Assembly (NCBI GenBank): GCA_017525525.1
Contig: JAFXSQ010000004.1
Span: 1-59,555, forward strand
Reading direction: 5' to 3'
Length of the DNA stretch: 59,555 nucleotides
From: Lachnospiraceae bacterium
GTDB taxonomy: Bacteria > Bacillota > Clostridia > Lachnospirales > Lachnospiraceae
This document shows, piece after piece, positions 1 to 8,890 of this stretch. The notes beneath the pieces are model-generated. The model was not told the DNA's origin, did no database searches, and saw only the letters and a list, made by a program, of their open reading frames with translations. Within the stretch, counting starts at the first letter, position 1, and every line of letters starts with the position of its first letter. A program made the translations under genes and the position numbers.

Positions 1-1
1 A

Positions 2-80
2 TAAAGAAAAAAGATTCTTTGGGCTAAAGAGGAGGTATTGACACGACGGTGTCAGGTCTTAAGCGAAGCGAAGAGTTTTA
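2..80. repeat. Interspersed repeat module A (copy A1)
   Basis: The stretch contains AAGATTCTTTGGGCTAAAGA near its left end and AAGCGAAGCGAAGAGTTTTA near its right end. It resembles the copies at 8834-8890 and 12609-12676, which have the same order: a left arm AAGATTCTTCGG, a middle with TTGACA-like and GTGTC segments, and a right arm related to GAGCGAAGCGAAGAATCTTA. The two ends are roughly inverted repeats, so it can fold as an imperfect hairpin. It ends directly before the ribosome binding site of the next gene. Confidence 0.6.
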
Positions 81-97
81 ATAGAAAGGAGAGACAA

Positions 98-1927
98 ATG
101 ATGAAACAGCGGTTTCATGACAGTATCAAAAAGAGGAGAACACGGTTTTTGGCGTTGTTGATTGCTGTGCTTATGGTTCTTTCGGCTACACCGCTCACAG
201 ATGGGGATACAGCTATGGCTGCATCGCTTGCACGGAAGAATGCCCCGGGTTACGGGACTGTAAGCGGTATGAACGGTATGCCCTCCGGCATTTCCGGGTT
301 GATTAAACCCAGGGTTATACTAAATGACCCGTGTGATTCGGTTGTTCCGGATCCGCCACCATATGTTCCTGTTTATACCTATTACACCATTACGTGGAAA
401 CAGGATGACGGAACTAAGATTAATACAACCTCGGTAAGAGAGGGAAATATGCCTACCCATGCCAATCCCACCAAGGCAAAAACAGCAGAGTATACATACA
501 CCTTTAAGGAGTGGACGCCTGCAATAACAAGAGCATACAGGAGCGCAACATACACAGCGGTTTATACCGCGACCAAAAACAAGTACACCATAACCTGGAA
601 GGATGATGAGGGAAATACCATAGACACGACTCAGGTTGAGTATGGAGAGGTTCCGACACATGAGGATCCTGAGAAGGAAGCAACGGCGGAGTATACTTAT
701 TCTTTTGCGGGATGGAATCCCGAGCCGGCAGCGGTAACCGGAGATGCGACCTATACCGCCACATTTGATGCGACCAAGAATAAGTATAAAGTGAGCTTTG
801 TGGACGAGGACGGGACTACAAAGCTTATGGAGGATCAGGAGTATGATTACGGTACGGAGCCCGAGGATATAGTCGAGCCGGATACTCCGACAAAAGAAAA
901 AACTGATGAGTTCAGCTATACATTTGCGGGATGGAGTCCCGAGCTTGAAACCGTAACAGGAGATGCAGTTTACAAGGCCACCTACAGCTCTGAGGTGAAC
1001 AAGTATAAGGTAACCTTCGTGGATGATGATGAGCAGACCGTTCTCAAGGATGCAAAGGAATATGACTACGGGACGCCTGCGGATCAGATTGAGAAGCCGG
1101 AGGATCCTGTCAAGGAAGCAACTGACGAGTTCACTTATACCTTTGATAAGTGGGAGCCGGAGATAACAGACGTTATCGCGGATAAGATATACAAGGCGGT
1201 TTATGCGGCTGTTAAGAATAAGTACAGCGTAACCTTCGTGGATGAGGATGGCGAGACCGTGCTTAAGGAGGCGGAGCTCTACGATTACGGTACTCCTGCA
1301 GATGAGATAGCGCAGCCCGATATTCCTACCAAGGAGGCAACAGCTGAGTATACCTATACATTTGCCGGATGGACACCGGTTCTTGATGCGGTAACCAAGA
1401 ATGTCATCTATGCGGCCGGTTATGACGCAGTGAAAAATCAATATACCATAACCTTCTTTGATGAGAACGGAGCGGTGCTTAGCAAAAATATGTATGATTA
1501 CGGTACGCCGGCGTCGGAGATTATTATCCCTGAGGCTCCGCAGAAGGCACCGGACGGCGAGCATGCCTACGAGTTTAACGGGTGGTCTCCTGAGCTGGGA
1601 GTGGTTTCGGGAGATGTGAATTATATCCCGACTTATAAGACTGCTCCGCTTCCGGATGAACCGACTACCGAGGCAACCACAACCGAGGCAACCACAGAGG
1701 CGACAACGGAGGCGACAACCGAGGTTACTACCGAGGCGCCGACGACACAGGCAACAACGGAGGCTGCTCCGGCCAAGGGTGTGGAGGTTGATACGGTTAA
1801 GACCGGAGACGATGCGAGACTGATGATAAGGATATGCTTTATACTTATGATACTGTCGGCAATATCCATGGCCGGCCTGCTTGTGTTCAACTATGGACGC
1901 GAGAAGGTGTCTCATAAGAAAAAATGA
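98..1927 (+). CDS. Surface protein with six InlB-type B repeats and a sortase-like tail
   Basis: Predicted 609-aa exported protein. Start chosen at 98 because AAAGGAGAG lies 5-8 bases upstream. An N-terminal basic stretch and hydrophobic core (about residues 15-33, ending ATPLTDGDTAMAA) form a signal peptide. Residues ~95-520 hold six tandem repeats of 65-75 aa, each opening with Y(T/K/S)(I/V)(T/S)(W/F) and carrying a YTF.GW.P motif. This is the Listeria-Bacteroides (InlB B-repeat) pattern seen in cell-surface adhesins. A Thr/Glu linker (TTEATTEATTEA) follows, then VKTGDDARL, a hydrophobic segment and a basic KKK end. That resembles a sortase signal, with VKTGD in place of LPXTG. Adhesion or wall anchoring is inferred from the family. 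A terminator follows the gene, so it is probably monocistronic. Confidence 0.85.
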   Translation: MMKQRFHDSIKKRRTRFLALLIAVLMVLSATPLTDGDTAMAASLARKNAPGYGTVSGMNGMPSGISGLIKPRVILNDPCDSVVPDPPPYVPVYTYYTITWKQDDGTKINTTSVREGNMPTHANPTKAKTAEYTYTFKEWTPAITRAYRSATYTAVYTATKNKYTITWKDDEGNTIDTTQVEYGEVPTHEDPEKEATAEYTYSFAGWNPEPAAVTGDATYTATFDATKNKYKVSFVDEDGTTKLMEDQEYDYGTEPEDIVEPDTPTKEKTDEFSYTFAGWSPELETVTGDAVYKATYSSEVNKYKVTFVDDDEQTVLKDAKEYDYGTPADQIEKPEDPVKEATDEFTYTFDKWEPEITDVIADKIYKAVYAAVKNKYSVTFVDEDGETVLKEAELYDYGTPADEIAQPDIPTKEATAEYTYTFAGWTPVLDAVTKNVIYAAGYDAVKNQYTITFFDENGAVLSKNMYDYGTPASEIIIPEAPQKAPDGEHAYEFNGWSPELGVVSGDVNYIPTYKTAPLPDEPTTEATTTEATTEATTEATTEVTTEAPTTQATTEAAPAKGVEVDTVKTGDDARLMIRICFILMILSAISMAGLLVFNYGREKVSHKKK

Positions 1928-1950
1928 TAAATATTATATATAATTAATAA

Positions 1951-2011
1951 AAAACACGGCGTGTTCGGTGGAAAATTGTACAAAGTCCACATTGACCACG
2001 CCGTATTTTTA
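1951..2011 (+). terminator. Rho-independent terminator after the repeat protein
   Basis: ACGGCGTG (1956-1963) pairs with CACGCCGT (1997-2004), with a secondary GTGGA/TCCAC pairing inside, followed by ATTTTTAT. It lies about 25 bases beyond the stop codon. Confidence 0.7.
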
Positions 2012-2073
2012 TCATAGAATGTCTGTGTTACTCGTAAACAAATATCTTTTGTGCAAAAAGGAGAGAAAACGAA

Positions 2074-2472
2074 ATGAAGAGCGCTAAGAAGATTATGGTT
2101 GCAGTATGCATGATGGCTGCTATGATGGTTGTACTTTGCAGCTGTGGTGGTGCTAAAAACGACGGTGTCTATGTTGTCCAGAGCTTAGGCGGTATGGATA
2201 TTCAGCAGCTTCTTGATATGTATTCAGGCATGGGTGGCGATGCTGAGAATGTTCCGAAGTCAGCTGAGGATATCATGACCTTAGAGATCAAGGGCAGCAA
2301 CTTCACACTGAATTCAAAGATGGATTCAAGCCAGAATCAGTCAGGTACCTGTGAGATTAGCGGTGAGACAATCAAGCTTACAATAAATGGCGAGACTGCT
2401 TCCGGTACAATCAAGGACGGCGTTGTAACTATTACAGAGGGCGAAACAAGCATGACCTTCAAGAAGAAGTAA
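2074..2472 (+). CDS. Small predicted lipoprotein
   Basis: 132-aa protein with a start backed by AAAGGAGAG. The N-terminus has two lysines, a Met/Val-rich hydrophobic core and the lipobox-like LCSC at residues 21-24. Signal peptidase II would therefore cleave before Cys24 and leave a lipid-anchored exported protein. The mature part begins GGAKNDGVYVV and ends with short strand-like segments (GETIKLTINGETASGTIK, GVVTITEG) typical of small beta-rich lipoprotein domains. I do not recognise a named family. Terminators on both sides make it a single-gene unit. Confidence 0.8.
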   Translation: MKSAKKIMVAVCMMAAMMVVLCSCGGAKNDGVYVVQSLGGMDIQQLLDMYSGMGGDAENVPKSAEDIMTLEIKGSNFTLNSKMDSSQNQSGTCEISGETIKLTINGETASGTIKDGVVTITEGETSMTFKKK

Positions 2473-2490
2473 TACTTCACGCTGTATTAT

Positions 2491-2522
2491 AAAAAAAGGA
2501 CCCCTTCGGGAGGTCCTTTTTT
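2491..2522 (+). terminator. Rho-independent terminator of the lipoprotein gene
   Basis: An A-run, GGACC-CCTTCGGG-AGGTCC hairpin and a seven-T run; it can also work from the opposite strand because of the upstream A-run. Confidence 0.9.
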
Positions 2523-2524
2523 AT

Positions 2525-2574
2525 GTGCACGACCGCGTAATGTAATCAGCCGCTTTGCGGCACGCGGTCGGCAC
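2525..2574. repeat. 50-nt structured element F (copy F1)
   Basis: Nested pairing: GTGC (2525-2528) with GCAC (2571-2574), GACCGCG (2531-2537) with CGCGGTC (2563-2569), and an inner GCCGC-TTT-GCGGC hairpin (2549-2561) behind an 11-nt unpaired strand. A second copy of identical length and layout sits at 52654-52703 with compensatory changes in several pairs. Both follow a T-run ending TTTTTTAT. Confidence 0.6.
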
Positions 2575-2624
2575 GGCGATAAGTGAGACAGGAAATCTTT
2601 GATTTTCGTTGTCGAACTTATACA

Positions 2625-2693
2625 GAGTAGTAGGGTGCGACTGCGTCTTCCCTACTCGATTGCGCAGGGTGCGACTGTGTCTGCACTGCACGA
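2625..2693. repeat. Hairpin module G (copy G1, with a second related hairpin)
   Basis: AGTAGGG (2629-2635) pairs with CCCTACT (2650-2656) around the 14-nt loop TGCGACTGCGTCTT, followed by CGATT. The loop and flank recur at 30852-30893 with a covarying stem. A second hairpin follows directly (GCAGGGTGC against GCACTGC). The rest of the 2575-2785 gap is AT-rich, and I see no gene in it. Confidence 0.5.
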
Positions 2694-2785
2694 TTTTGAT
2701 TTGATAAATCATGTCCTGTATGGTAAAATAGTAACATATCTTGTGACATTTTTGACATATAGTTTTCAATGGGGGGGATGAACTT

Positions 2786-3505
2786 GTGCAAAAGAATGAT
2801 GCATGGAAGGTAATCGTCTGCTTTTTCTATGTTCTTATCATAGCCATGGTGGCTGTGTTCTGTGTGTTGAATTACAACAAAAAACCGACGGATGAAGAGA
2901 TAAGTGAATATATTGCTTCCGGGGGTAAGACGGCTGTGACTACAGGGGTAGACAATAATAAGACCGAAGCGCAGAAGCCGACCACAGAGGAGGCAGGAAA
3001 CCCGTTGCTGCCCGGAGGAGCAACTGCGATGCCGGATGCAACGGTGGCTGACATAGTAGGTTACTATGAGGGCAAGGCTCAGTACAACACTCTTTCCGGC
3101 TATGAGAACATGGATGGAGTGCCGGACAATATAAACGAGATGGTAGCTGCCGAGCTTGCATCTCCCAAGGATGCAATTCTTGTGATAGAGGAGGACGGCA
3201 GATGGGAGCTTAAGATAAAGTCTGATATGGGCATGACCTTAAGCGACGATCTCTTCACAGATAAGGATTTTGACGGAAAGCTCAAATCACTTAACGATGG
3301 ATATTTCAAGATAAACAGAGAGGTCGAAGAGGGTTCCGATCTGGGAAAAATTCTTTTTGAAGGAAAGGTGTACGAGGCTTCGGGCTCGAAGACTATCGCC
3401 GGTCATGCGCATATAGAGATGGAGCATGGCGGAACGAAGATAGTGATAGACTATGAATTCTCCGTAGATTATGTACGAGAGAAAGAAGATGAGGGGGAAT
3501 CGTAG
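2786..3505 (+). CDS. Membrane-anchored protein of unknown function
   Basis: 239-aa protein starting at GTG; a GGGGGGGA tract 8-14 bases upstream acts as the Shine-Dalgarno and no in-frame ATG lies before the membrane segment. Residues ~8-29 (VIVCFFYVLIIAMVAVFCVL) are one TM helix with a short basic N-end. Most of the protein would therefore lie outside the cell, beginning with an acidic, Thr-rich spacer (~30-75). The rest has short beta-like stretches and no motif I recognise. It is the first of three tightly packed genes (gap to the next start: 1 base). Their shared layout of TM anchor plus external domain suggests a common envelope role, which is an inference. Confidence 0.75.
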   Translation: MQKNDAWKVIVCFFYVLIIAMVAVFCVLNYNKKPTDEEISEYIASGGKTAVTTGVDNNKTEAQKPTTEEAGNPLLPGGATAMPDATVADIVGYYEGKAQYNTLSGYENMDGVPDNINEMVAAELASPKDAILVIEEDGRWELKIKSDMGMTLSDDLFTDKDFDGKLKSLNDGYFKINREVEEGSDLGKILFEGKVYEASGSKTIAGHAHIEMEHGGTKIVIDYEFSVDYVREKEDEGES

Positions 3506-3506
3506 T

Positions 3507-4787
3507 ATGAGATGCTTTAATTGCGGAAAGAATATAGATGACGGATCGGTGTTCTGCGAATTCTGCGGAACGAGACTGGATGGCGGAATGTGGCCGCAGC
3601 AGATGCAACCTCAACAGATGCAGTATGGAACACAACAGCCTCAGCAGATGCCGCAGCAGGGGTATAATGCACAGCAACAAATGTCGCAGCAAAGCTATAA
3701 TACGCCTCAGCAGATGCCGCAGCAGGGTTATAATGGACAGCCTCAGCAGCAATACTCCGGACAGAGCGGAATGCTTCAGGGGACGGGGTCTCTTTACGGA
3801 ACGGGACCGAGTTATCCGCAGTACCCGTCAAAGCCTTCCTCGCCCTGGTTTGCAATCGTGTCGATAGTTTTTGCTACCGCGCTTATTACACTTATTGTTC
3901 TCTTCCTGTGGCCGGGAGTGCTTACCAAGAATCACAGGCAGACTCTCATAGAGGAGGCGGCTTCGGAGAGGATGTCGCTTACCGAGGCAAGGAATGGTAA
4001 CGGCAATGCTACCATAGAGCCCGAAACAACCGGCCTCCTTCCGGATACGACAGAGGAAGAAAAAAATACAGATGAAAAGACCGTAGAGGATACAGAGGAA
4101 GAGGAAACCACAGAGAAAAAGAAGACAACGGAAGAAAAGAAAACCACTGAAGAGAAGAAAACTACTGAAGAGAAAACCACAGAGAAAAAGAAAACCACTG
4201 AAGAAAAGAAGACAACGGAAGCCAAGATGACCGTAGAGGAGAAGACCACCGAAGCTAAGAAGACTACTGAAGAAAAGAAGACTACTGAGGCAGCAAAGGA
4301 TCCGGTTCAGGAAGCTTATGAAGAAGCGGCGAGGTATTCGACAACCGTCGAGCCGAACTATTCGGATTTTGACTGGTACACGGTAGACTATTGGTACGGC
4401 GACCTTCCTTACGACAGAATAGACTCGAAGGATAAGCTGGTCGGTTCGTGGAAATGCATGATAATCTGGGATCCGGACAGGTCTGCCACCGGCGCGCAGT
4501 CTTGGGAGTTCATGAATGTCGATGTGTCCTTTGATGATGCTGCGGGCAAGGTTACATTTATGCTTGATTTCTGCTTTACCGACTATGAATACAGCGACCA
4601 TGTCGACGAGAGAAACTTTGACAACTTCTACATAACCGGAAATATTATGCCGCACGGCCTCTTCGTGGATGAACCCTTCCACTTTGAAGTCACCGGGTTT
4701 TACTGTGACGGCGAGAAGCAGTATATGACGGGGCATGCAATCGGACAGAGCGGCGAGCAGGGAGTTGTCGCGCTTGTCAGACCATAG
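3507..4787 (+). CDS. Zinc-ribbon, Q/M/P-rich, single-TM protein with Thr-Glu-Lys repeats
   Basis: 426 aa. Start 3507 is chosen because GAGGGGG ends 9 bases upstream and the protein then opens directly with a zinc ribbon (CFNCG at 3-7, CEFCG at 17-21). Residues ~30-95 are a Gln/Met/Pro-rich low-complexity stretch (QQMPQQGYN repeats). A TM helix lies at ~113-137 (WFAIVSIVFATALITLIVLF), then ~100 residues built from KKTTEE/KTTEEK units, then a C-terminal ~135-aa domain with aromatic and acidic residues. The zinc ribbon and Q-rich part should be cytoplasmic and the repeat stalk and last domain external. The function is unknown. The repeat DNA (about 4110-4290) may vary in length between strains. 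Confidence 0.75.
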   Translation: MRCFNCGKNIDDGSVFCEFCGTRLDGGMWPQQMQPQQMQYGTQQPQQMPQQGYNAQQQMSQQSYNTPQQMPQQGYNGQPQQQYSGQSGMLQGTGSLYGTGPSYPQYPSKPSSPWFAIVSIVFATALITLIVLFLWPGVLTKNHRQTLIEEAASERMSLTEARNGNGNATIEPETTGLLPDTTEEEKNTDEKTVEDTEEEETTEKKKTTEEKKTTEEKKTTEEKTTEKKKTTEEKKTTEAKMTVEEKTTEAKKTTEEKKTTEAAKDPVQEAYEEAARYSTTVEPNYSDFDWYTVDYWYGDLPYDRIDSKDKLVGSWKCMIIWDPDRSATGAQSWEFMNVDVSFDDAAGKVTFMLDFCFTDYEYSDHVDERNFDNFYITGNIMPHGLFVDEPFHFEVTGFYCDGEKQYMTGHAIGQSGEQGVVALVRP

Positions 4788-4802
4788 GAGGTGCCATGAT
4801 AC

Positions 4803-7598
4803 ATGACGAGATTTTGCAAATATTGCGGGAATCAGATAAGCGCAAAGGCCAGGTTTTGTAAACATTGCGGGGGCTTTGTGGGCAAAAGCAGGGAGCTTGG
4901 GAGGAAGAGACTTTTGATCTCTTCTTCCGTTGCTCTTTTTATGGTTGCGGTTTTGGTGATTACCGCTTTCTGGAAGCCGGGTTTCTTCTGGCGTATAAAA
5001 TATCGTGAGACAAACAATGCCCTCAGGATAGCCTTTGTTCCGGACGATGTATTTTCGGAGGGCATGGATAAATACTTCGATGAAACACTGCCGGTTGAGT
5101 CTGAAACAGAGGATACTGAAAATGAATATAATGGAACCCGGAGCGCCCTTAGCTGGTCCGATGAAGAGATGGCCTCGGCAACCGTTCTTACTGCCATGGT
5201 TTCTCCGGATGAACCGAAGGCAGTGTTTGATGGAGGAATAACAGTTGATTTCGGTGATGTCAATCTGAGCACCAATTCAGAGCTTACGGTTCGGGTGTCC
5301 GGGGAGAAGTCTGTTCCCGAGGAGAATATCGTCTCCGCAAGGAGATATGAGTTATCGATGGATGACAGAACCGAGTTTGCGGAGTCGGTTGAGGTAACTG
5401 TTCCGTATAATGCAAAGGGGGAAGGTCAATATCCGGAGGTAAGCTATTATAATTCCGAGACGGGACTGCATGAACCGATGGTGCTCGATTACAACGAGGA
5501 TGAGGGTACGGTTACCTTTTATACCACTCATTTTTCACCGTTTGATGTGCTTACCTCGGAGGTGCCCGACTACAAAGAGCTCTCTCCGAATGTGAAGGTT
5601 AATCCGAATTTCAGGATGTTCGAGCTTGCTTTGCAGGACGCGGATCCAAACGAAATATATGCAAATGCTCTTTTGAAAAACTATGATTACATAGTAAACG
5701 AAGTAAAGGACTATGCGGGAAATGCTTCGGACTTTTGTACATTTTCGGGAATACCTGTATCCTTTATAGATGTAATCTTTGATATGTCAAAAGCCACGGG
5801 GCTTGCAAATGCTTACCCGAGGCTTGCCTTAGCTTCAAAATTCGGAGGCAATTTTATAGCGGGAATAGGCGTTCTTATGGCGGGGGTACAGATACTTGCC
5901 GATGCAAAGAATACCGGAAGCTTATCGGAAGCCTTTATTAAAACTATAAAAAATCATGGTTTTGATCTGGCGGCATGCACCATAAGCATACTGGGAATAG
6001 CGAGCGTTATCAGCGCTCCGGTGGCTTTTGTCGGAGGCCTTGTGGTTACGGCGGCATCTCTTATACAAAGAGTGAACGAAGGCTATAACAGGGAGCTTTA
6101 CAACGGCCATGATACTCCGCAGGAGCTGAGCTACTATACATTTTCAAATTATATTGTGTTTGACAGCTATACGGGAGCAATCCACCTGAAGTACGACAGG
6201 GCTACGCGCAGGAAGCTTCAGGGAGTTAATCCATACATAGACTGGAAGGCGTGCAGTGACGAGAAGGACGCTGAAGAAAGAATCGATTCCATTTACAAGT
6301 ATAATTACAATTTCAATGATTTGCCTGTAAGCGATGAAGATAAACAACAGCTGGAAAAGGCTTTGAGGGACGGCAGGAAAGAAAGAAATGATTTCTTTAT
6401 TGATTATGCCTATGTTCCCGGGACATTGAGTATGACGGACAGCGGCGGATGGACGGAGGTTATGGCTTTCTGCAGGAAGAATTACGGTTTGAACAACGCT
6501 CTGTCATACTTTGAAAAGTATGTGGACACCTACTGTAATTACTTCTGGACAGCTTCCTTAGATGTGAAAAAGGCTTTTACCAAGCTCGGAAACTTAAATA
6601 ACCGAACGCGGGGCGCAGTATATGTAGACTATAGATATGATCCCGATCAGGAAACCATTACCGAGATGAAAAATGCTTTAAAAGCGAAGATTATGCAGAA
6701 CTGCCGACCGCTGTTTGAAAAGGTCTACAAAGACATGTGGGTTGAGGCGAGGCAAAAGTCGAAGCAGGCATTTAAGGGCATGGTTGACGGGCTGAACGCT
6801 ACCGTTACATTTAATATAGATATCAAGGATAAGAACGGCAAAAATCTTACGCTTGAGGAGGCCGGCTATAAGAAAAACTATATAGTTTTGGATAGCTCGT
6901 ATACGAAATACCCGATAAACACTCCTTGGGAGGCAAAAAAAGACAGTCTGACCATGTTTGAGTGTACCTTTGTGTCATACCTTCTTATGGGCGAGCCGGA
7001 TAAGTTCCTCGTGTATAAAGATGAGAAAGCTTATCTTAACGGAGAGAAACCCATTGATACGCTCGGCTTTAAGTTCTCAAATCCGGTAACGACGGTAACG
7101 AAGAGCATTGATATTGATATCTTCGGAACATGGAATATAACACAGACAATCGAAAGTTTGGGTTCACAGAAGACAAACGATCTTGTGGATCAGTCGAAAA
7201 AGACTTATGAGCAGTTTAAGGAAGAGCTTGAAAGGGACGGACAGGTGCTTGATGAAGAACAGATGCTGGAGTACTACAATCAGCTTTATGGCATGTATGA
7301 TCAGTATCTGAATACGACCTATACAGGAAAGCTTGTGATAACGGATGCCGGCGACGGAGCGGTAACGGCAAAGCTGACATATGAAACCGGCGGAGCGCCG
7401 GCGATTAACTACGTCGGAAGCTATGACAAAGAAACCGGAATCATAACCCTGAAAAATACAAGTCCCCAGCAGCTTGATCCGGGACTGACAATTCCGGTAA
7501 AGAATGAGGGAGGAAAGCTCACATTCAGCATAGAAGTGAACTATGAGTCCTACATGGCGACTTACTCCTACAGCATGACAGGCGTGAAGACAGAGTGA
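4803..7598 (+). CDS. Large zinc-ribbon, single-TM protein of unknown function
   Basis: 931 aa. AGGAGGTGCC lies ~10 bases before the ATG at 4803; an earlier ATG at 4796 is out of frame. The N-terminus is a zinc ribbon (FCKYCG at 4-9, FCKHCGG at 18-24) followed by a basic stretch and a TM helix (~36-56, LLISSSVALFMVAVLVITAFW). The large remainder would be external. It includes a segment resembling adhesion or IPT-like beta domains around residues 140-250 and a hydrophobic Ala/Gly-rich stretch near 350-425. The C-terminal ~200 residues have beta character (GTWNITQTIE ... GKLVITDAGDGAVTAKLTYE), as in lipocalin-like domains. I do not recognise the whole. It follows the other zinc-ribbon gene by 15 bases, so the two are probably co-expressed. 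Confidence 0.75.
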   Translation: MTRFCKYCGNQISAKARFCKHCGGFVGKSRELGRKRLLISSSVALFMVAVLVITAFWKPGFFWRIKYRETNNALRIAFVPDDVFSEGMDKYFDETLPVESETEDTENEYNGTRSALSWSDEEMASATVLTAMVSPDEPKAVFDGGITVDFGDVNLSTNSELTVRVSGEKSVPEENIVSARRYELSMDDRTEFAESVEVTVPYNAKGEGQYPEVSYYNSETGLHEPMVLDYNEDEGTVTFYTTHFSPFDVLTSEVPDYKELSPNVKVNPNFRMFELALQDADPNEIYANALLKNYDYIVNEVKDYAGNASDFCTFSGIPVSFIDVIFDMSKATGLANAYPRLALASKFGGNFIAGIGVLMAGVQILADAKNTGSLSEAFIKTIKNHGFDLAACTISILGIASVISAPVAFVGGLVVTAASLIQRVNEGYNRELYNGHDTPQELSYYTFSNYIVFDSYTGAIHLKYDRATRRKLQGVNPYIDWKACSDEKDAEERIDSIYKYNYNFNDLPVSDEDKQQLEKALRDGRKERNDFFIDYAYVPGTLSMTDSGGWTEVMAFCRKNYGLNNALSYFEKYVDTYCNYFWTASLDVKKAFTKLGNLNNRTRGAVYVDYRYDPDQETITEMKNALKAKIMQNCRPLFEKVYKDMWVEARQKSKQAFKGMVDGLNATVTFNIDIKDKNGKNLTLEEAGYKKNYIVLDSSYTKYPINTPWEAKKDSLTMFECTFVSYLLMGEPDKFLVYKDEKAYLNGEKPIDTLGFKFSNPVTTVTKSIDIDIFGTWNITQTIESLGSQKTNDLVDQSKKTYEQFKEELERDGQVLDEEQMLEYYNQLYGMYDQYLNTTYTGKLVITDAGDGAVTAKLTYETGGAPAINYVGSYDKETGIITLKNTSPQQLDPGLTIPVKNEGGKLTFSIEVNYESYMATYSYSMTGVKTE

Positions 7599-7605
7599 TT
7601 TGTGC

Positions 7606-7634
7606 TTGTCAAGGTTTCCTCCGCGTTGTATAAT
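7606..7634 (+). promoter_or_regulatory. Sigma-A type promoter for the transglycosylase gene
   Basis: TTGTCA (7606-7611), a 17-base spacer, then a perfect TATAAT (7629-7634), about 50 bases before the start codon. Confidence 0.75.
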
Positions 7635-7684
7635 AATAGGTTGTTAAAGAATAACACGAGAGTCTTAATAAAGAGGTTCTATGT

Positions 7685-8833
7685 ATGATATATATCAACG
7701 GTTTAGGTCTGATAGACGAGACAAATTCCATAACGCCGGTTGCGAAAACAACCGAGACAACGGCGGAGCAGGCCGTGTCCTTTGACGAGGTGCTCGAACA
7801 AGAGGCTGCCAAGCTAAACGGCTCTTCTTCCTATGACCTGAATGCAATATTCAAGGCAGCTGCGGAGAAGTACGGATTGCCCGAAAGCCTGCTTAAAAGC
7901 GTTGCCTACACGGAGTCCGGCTATGATGTGAATATCGGTTCGCCTGCCGGCGCCCAGGGTATTATGCAGTTGATGCCCTTTGTGTCGGAGAGCATGGGCG
8001 TGACCGATCCTTACGATCCTTACCAGAGTATCATGGCGGGAGCCAAGATCCTTGCCGGTTATCGTGATATGTACGATGGCAACTTAAACCTTATGCTTGC
8101 GGCCTATAATGCCGGCGCCGGAAATGTGGCGCAGTACGGTGGCGTGCCTCCGTTTAAGGAGACTCAGACGTATGTTGCTTTGGTAAAGAAGCGCATGGAG
8201 GAGGGCGTGCCGGAACCGGGACAGGTTACTCTGTCAGGCGACAGCGCAGCTGCGATGGCTGAGGTGTTTAAGGCTCAGGAGCAGAAGGCGGTAGAAACTG
8301 TTGCTCCCGAGAATACAACTCTTAAGGATACTACAGATACAACGGATATTGCGAAGGCAGAGACCGCGCAGGCAGCTGCAACTACCGGAGAGGCAGCTAA
8401 GGCTGCTAAGGCAGCGGACACAAGTGAGGCCGAGAAGATAAAGAAGGATACTGCGAATGCGATAAAGCAGGCGCAGGATATTATAGAGCAGACAAGGCTT
8501 AACGCCCTTTCGAGCATAACAGGCAGCTCGGATGACAGCTCGCTTTACCCGTACAGTCTGTTTGGGACATCCGCTTCAGAGCTTGCAAAGCTTTCGAGTA
8601 CGCTGTACACGGGTTCTTATGTGGGAAACAGCCAGCTTTCGATAGATGAGCTTAATAAGGCGCTTTCCGATGACGAGTATCAGCTTTTGATGTACTTCTA
8701 TGACAATATGCTTGAGATAATAGCATCCATAGGAGGCAGCAGTGAAGAGGAGAAGAATAGCAGCGATAACTCACTGACCGATTTGATACGACTCGGTAAT
8801 GAGTATAACAGGTTGAAGGTAAACGAAGTATAA
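7685..8833 (+). CDS. Lytic transglycosylase (SLT domain) with a long C-terminal tail
   Basis: 382 aa; AAAGAGG lies 8 bases before the ATG. Residues ~50-175 are an SLT-type lysozyme fold: AYTESGYDV holds the likely catalytic Glu77, followed by GAQGIMQLMP and AAYNAGAGNV, the family hallmark motifs. Such enzymes cut the MurNAc-GlcNAc bond of peptidoglycan. No signal peptide is visible; the protein opens MIYINGLGLIDETNS, so export may use another route. The tail contains an Ala/Thr/Lys-rich stretch (~205-265) and a helical C-terminus. In related bacteria similar proteins can be linked to flagellar assembly, but no flagellar gene is in view. Module A begins immediately after the stop codon. Confidence 0.88.
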   Translation: MIYINGLGLIDETNSITPVAKTTETTAEQAVSFDEVLEQEAAKLNGSSSYDLNAIFKAAAEKYGLPESLLKSVAYTESGYDVNIGSPAGAQGIMQLMPFVSESMGVTDPYDPYQSIMAGAKILAGYRDMYDGNLNLMLAAYNAGAGNVAQYGGVPPFKETQTYVALVKKRMEEGVPEPGQVTLSGDSAAAMAEVFKAQEQKAVETVAPENTTLKDTTDTTDIAKAETAQAAATTGEAAKAAKAADTSEAEKIKKDTANAIKQAQDIIEQTRLNALSSITGSSDDSSLYPYSLFGTSASELAKLSSTLYTGSYVGNSQLSIDELNKALSDDEYQLLMYFYDNMLEIIASIGGSSEEEKNSSDNSLTDLIRLGNEYNRLKVNEV

Positions 8834-8890
8834 AAGATTCTTCGGGCCAAAGAGAAAGAATTGACATTAGGTGTCACTCTGAGCTAAGCG
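8834..8890. repeat. Module A (copy A2), left part, interrupted by module B
   Basis: Begins AAGATTCTTCGGGCC and runs to GTGTCACTCTGAGCTAAGCG. The usual continuation GAAGAATCTTA is replaced by module B, after which AGTTTTAGAGAGG follows. This looks like B inserted within A. Confidence 0.6.

Noticed and set aside
320-1915. Open frame of about 530 codons on the - strand opposite the InlB-repeat gene
   Set aside because: It mirrors the repeats and codon use of the + strand gene, is low complexity (Arg/Leu/Cys rich) and has no ribosome site or domain.
3828-4865. 345-codon - strand frame opposite the zinc-ribbon gene
   Set aside because: Its Phe/Leu/Ser-rich tract is the reverse of the Thr-Glu-Lys repeats; a shadow of the + strand gene.
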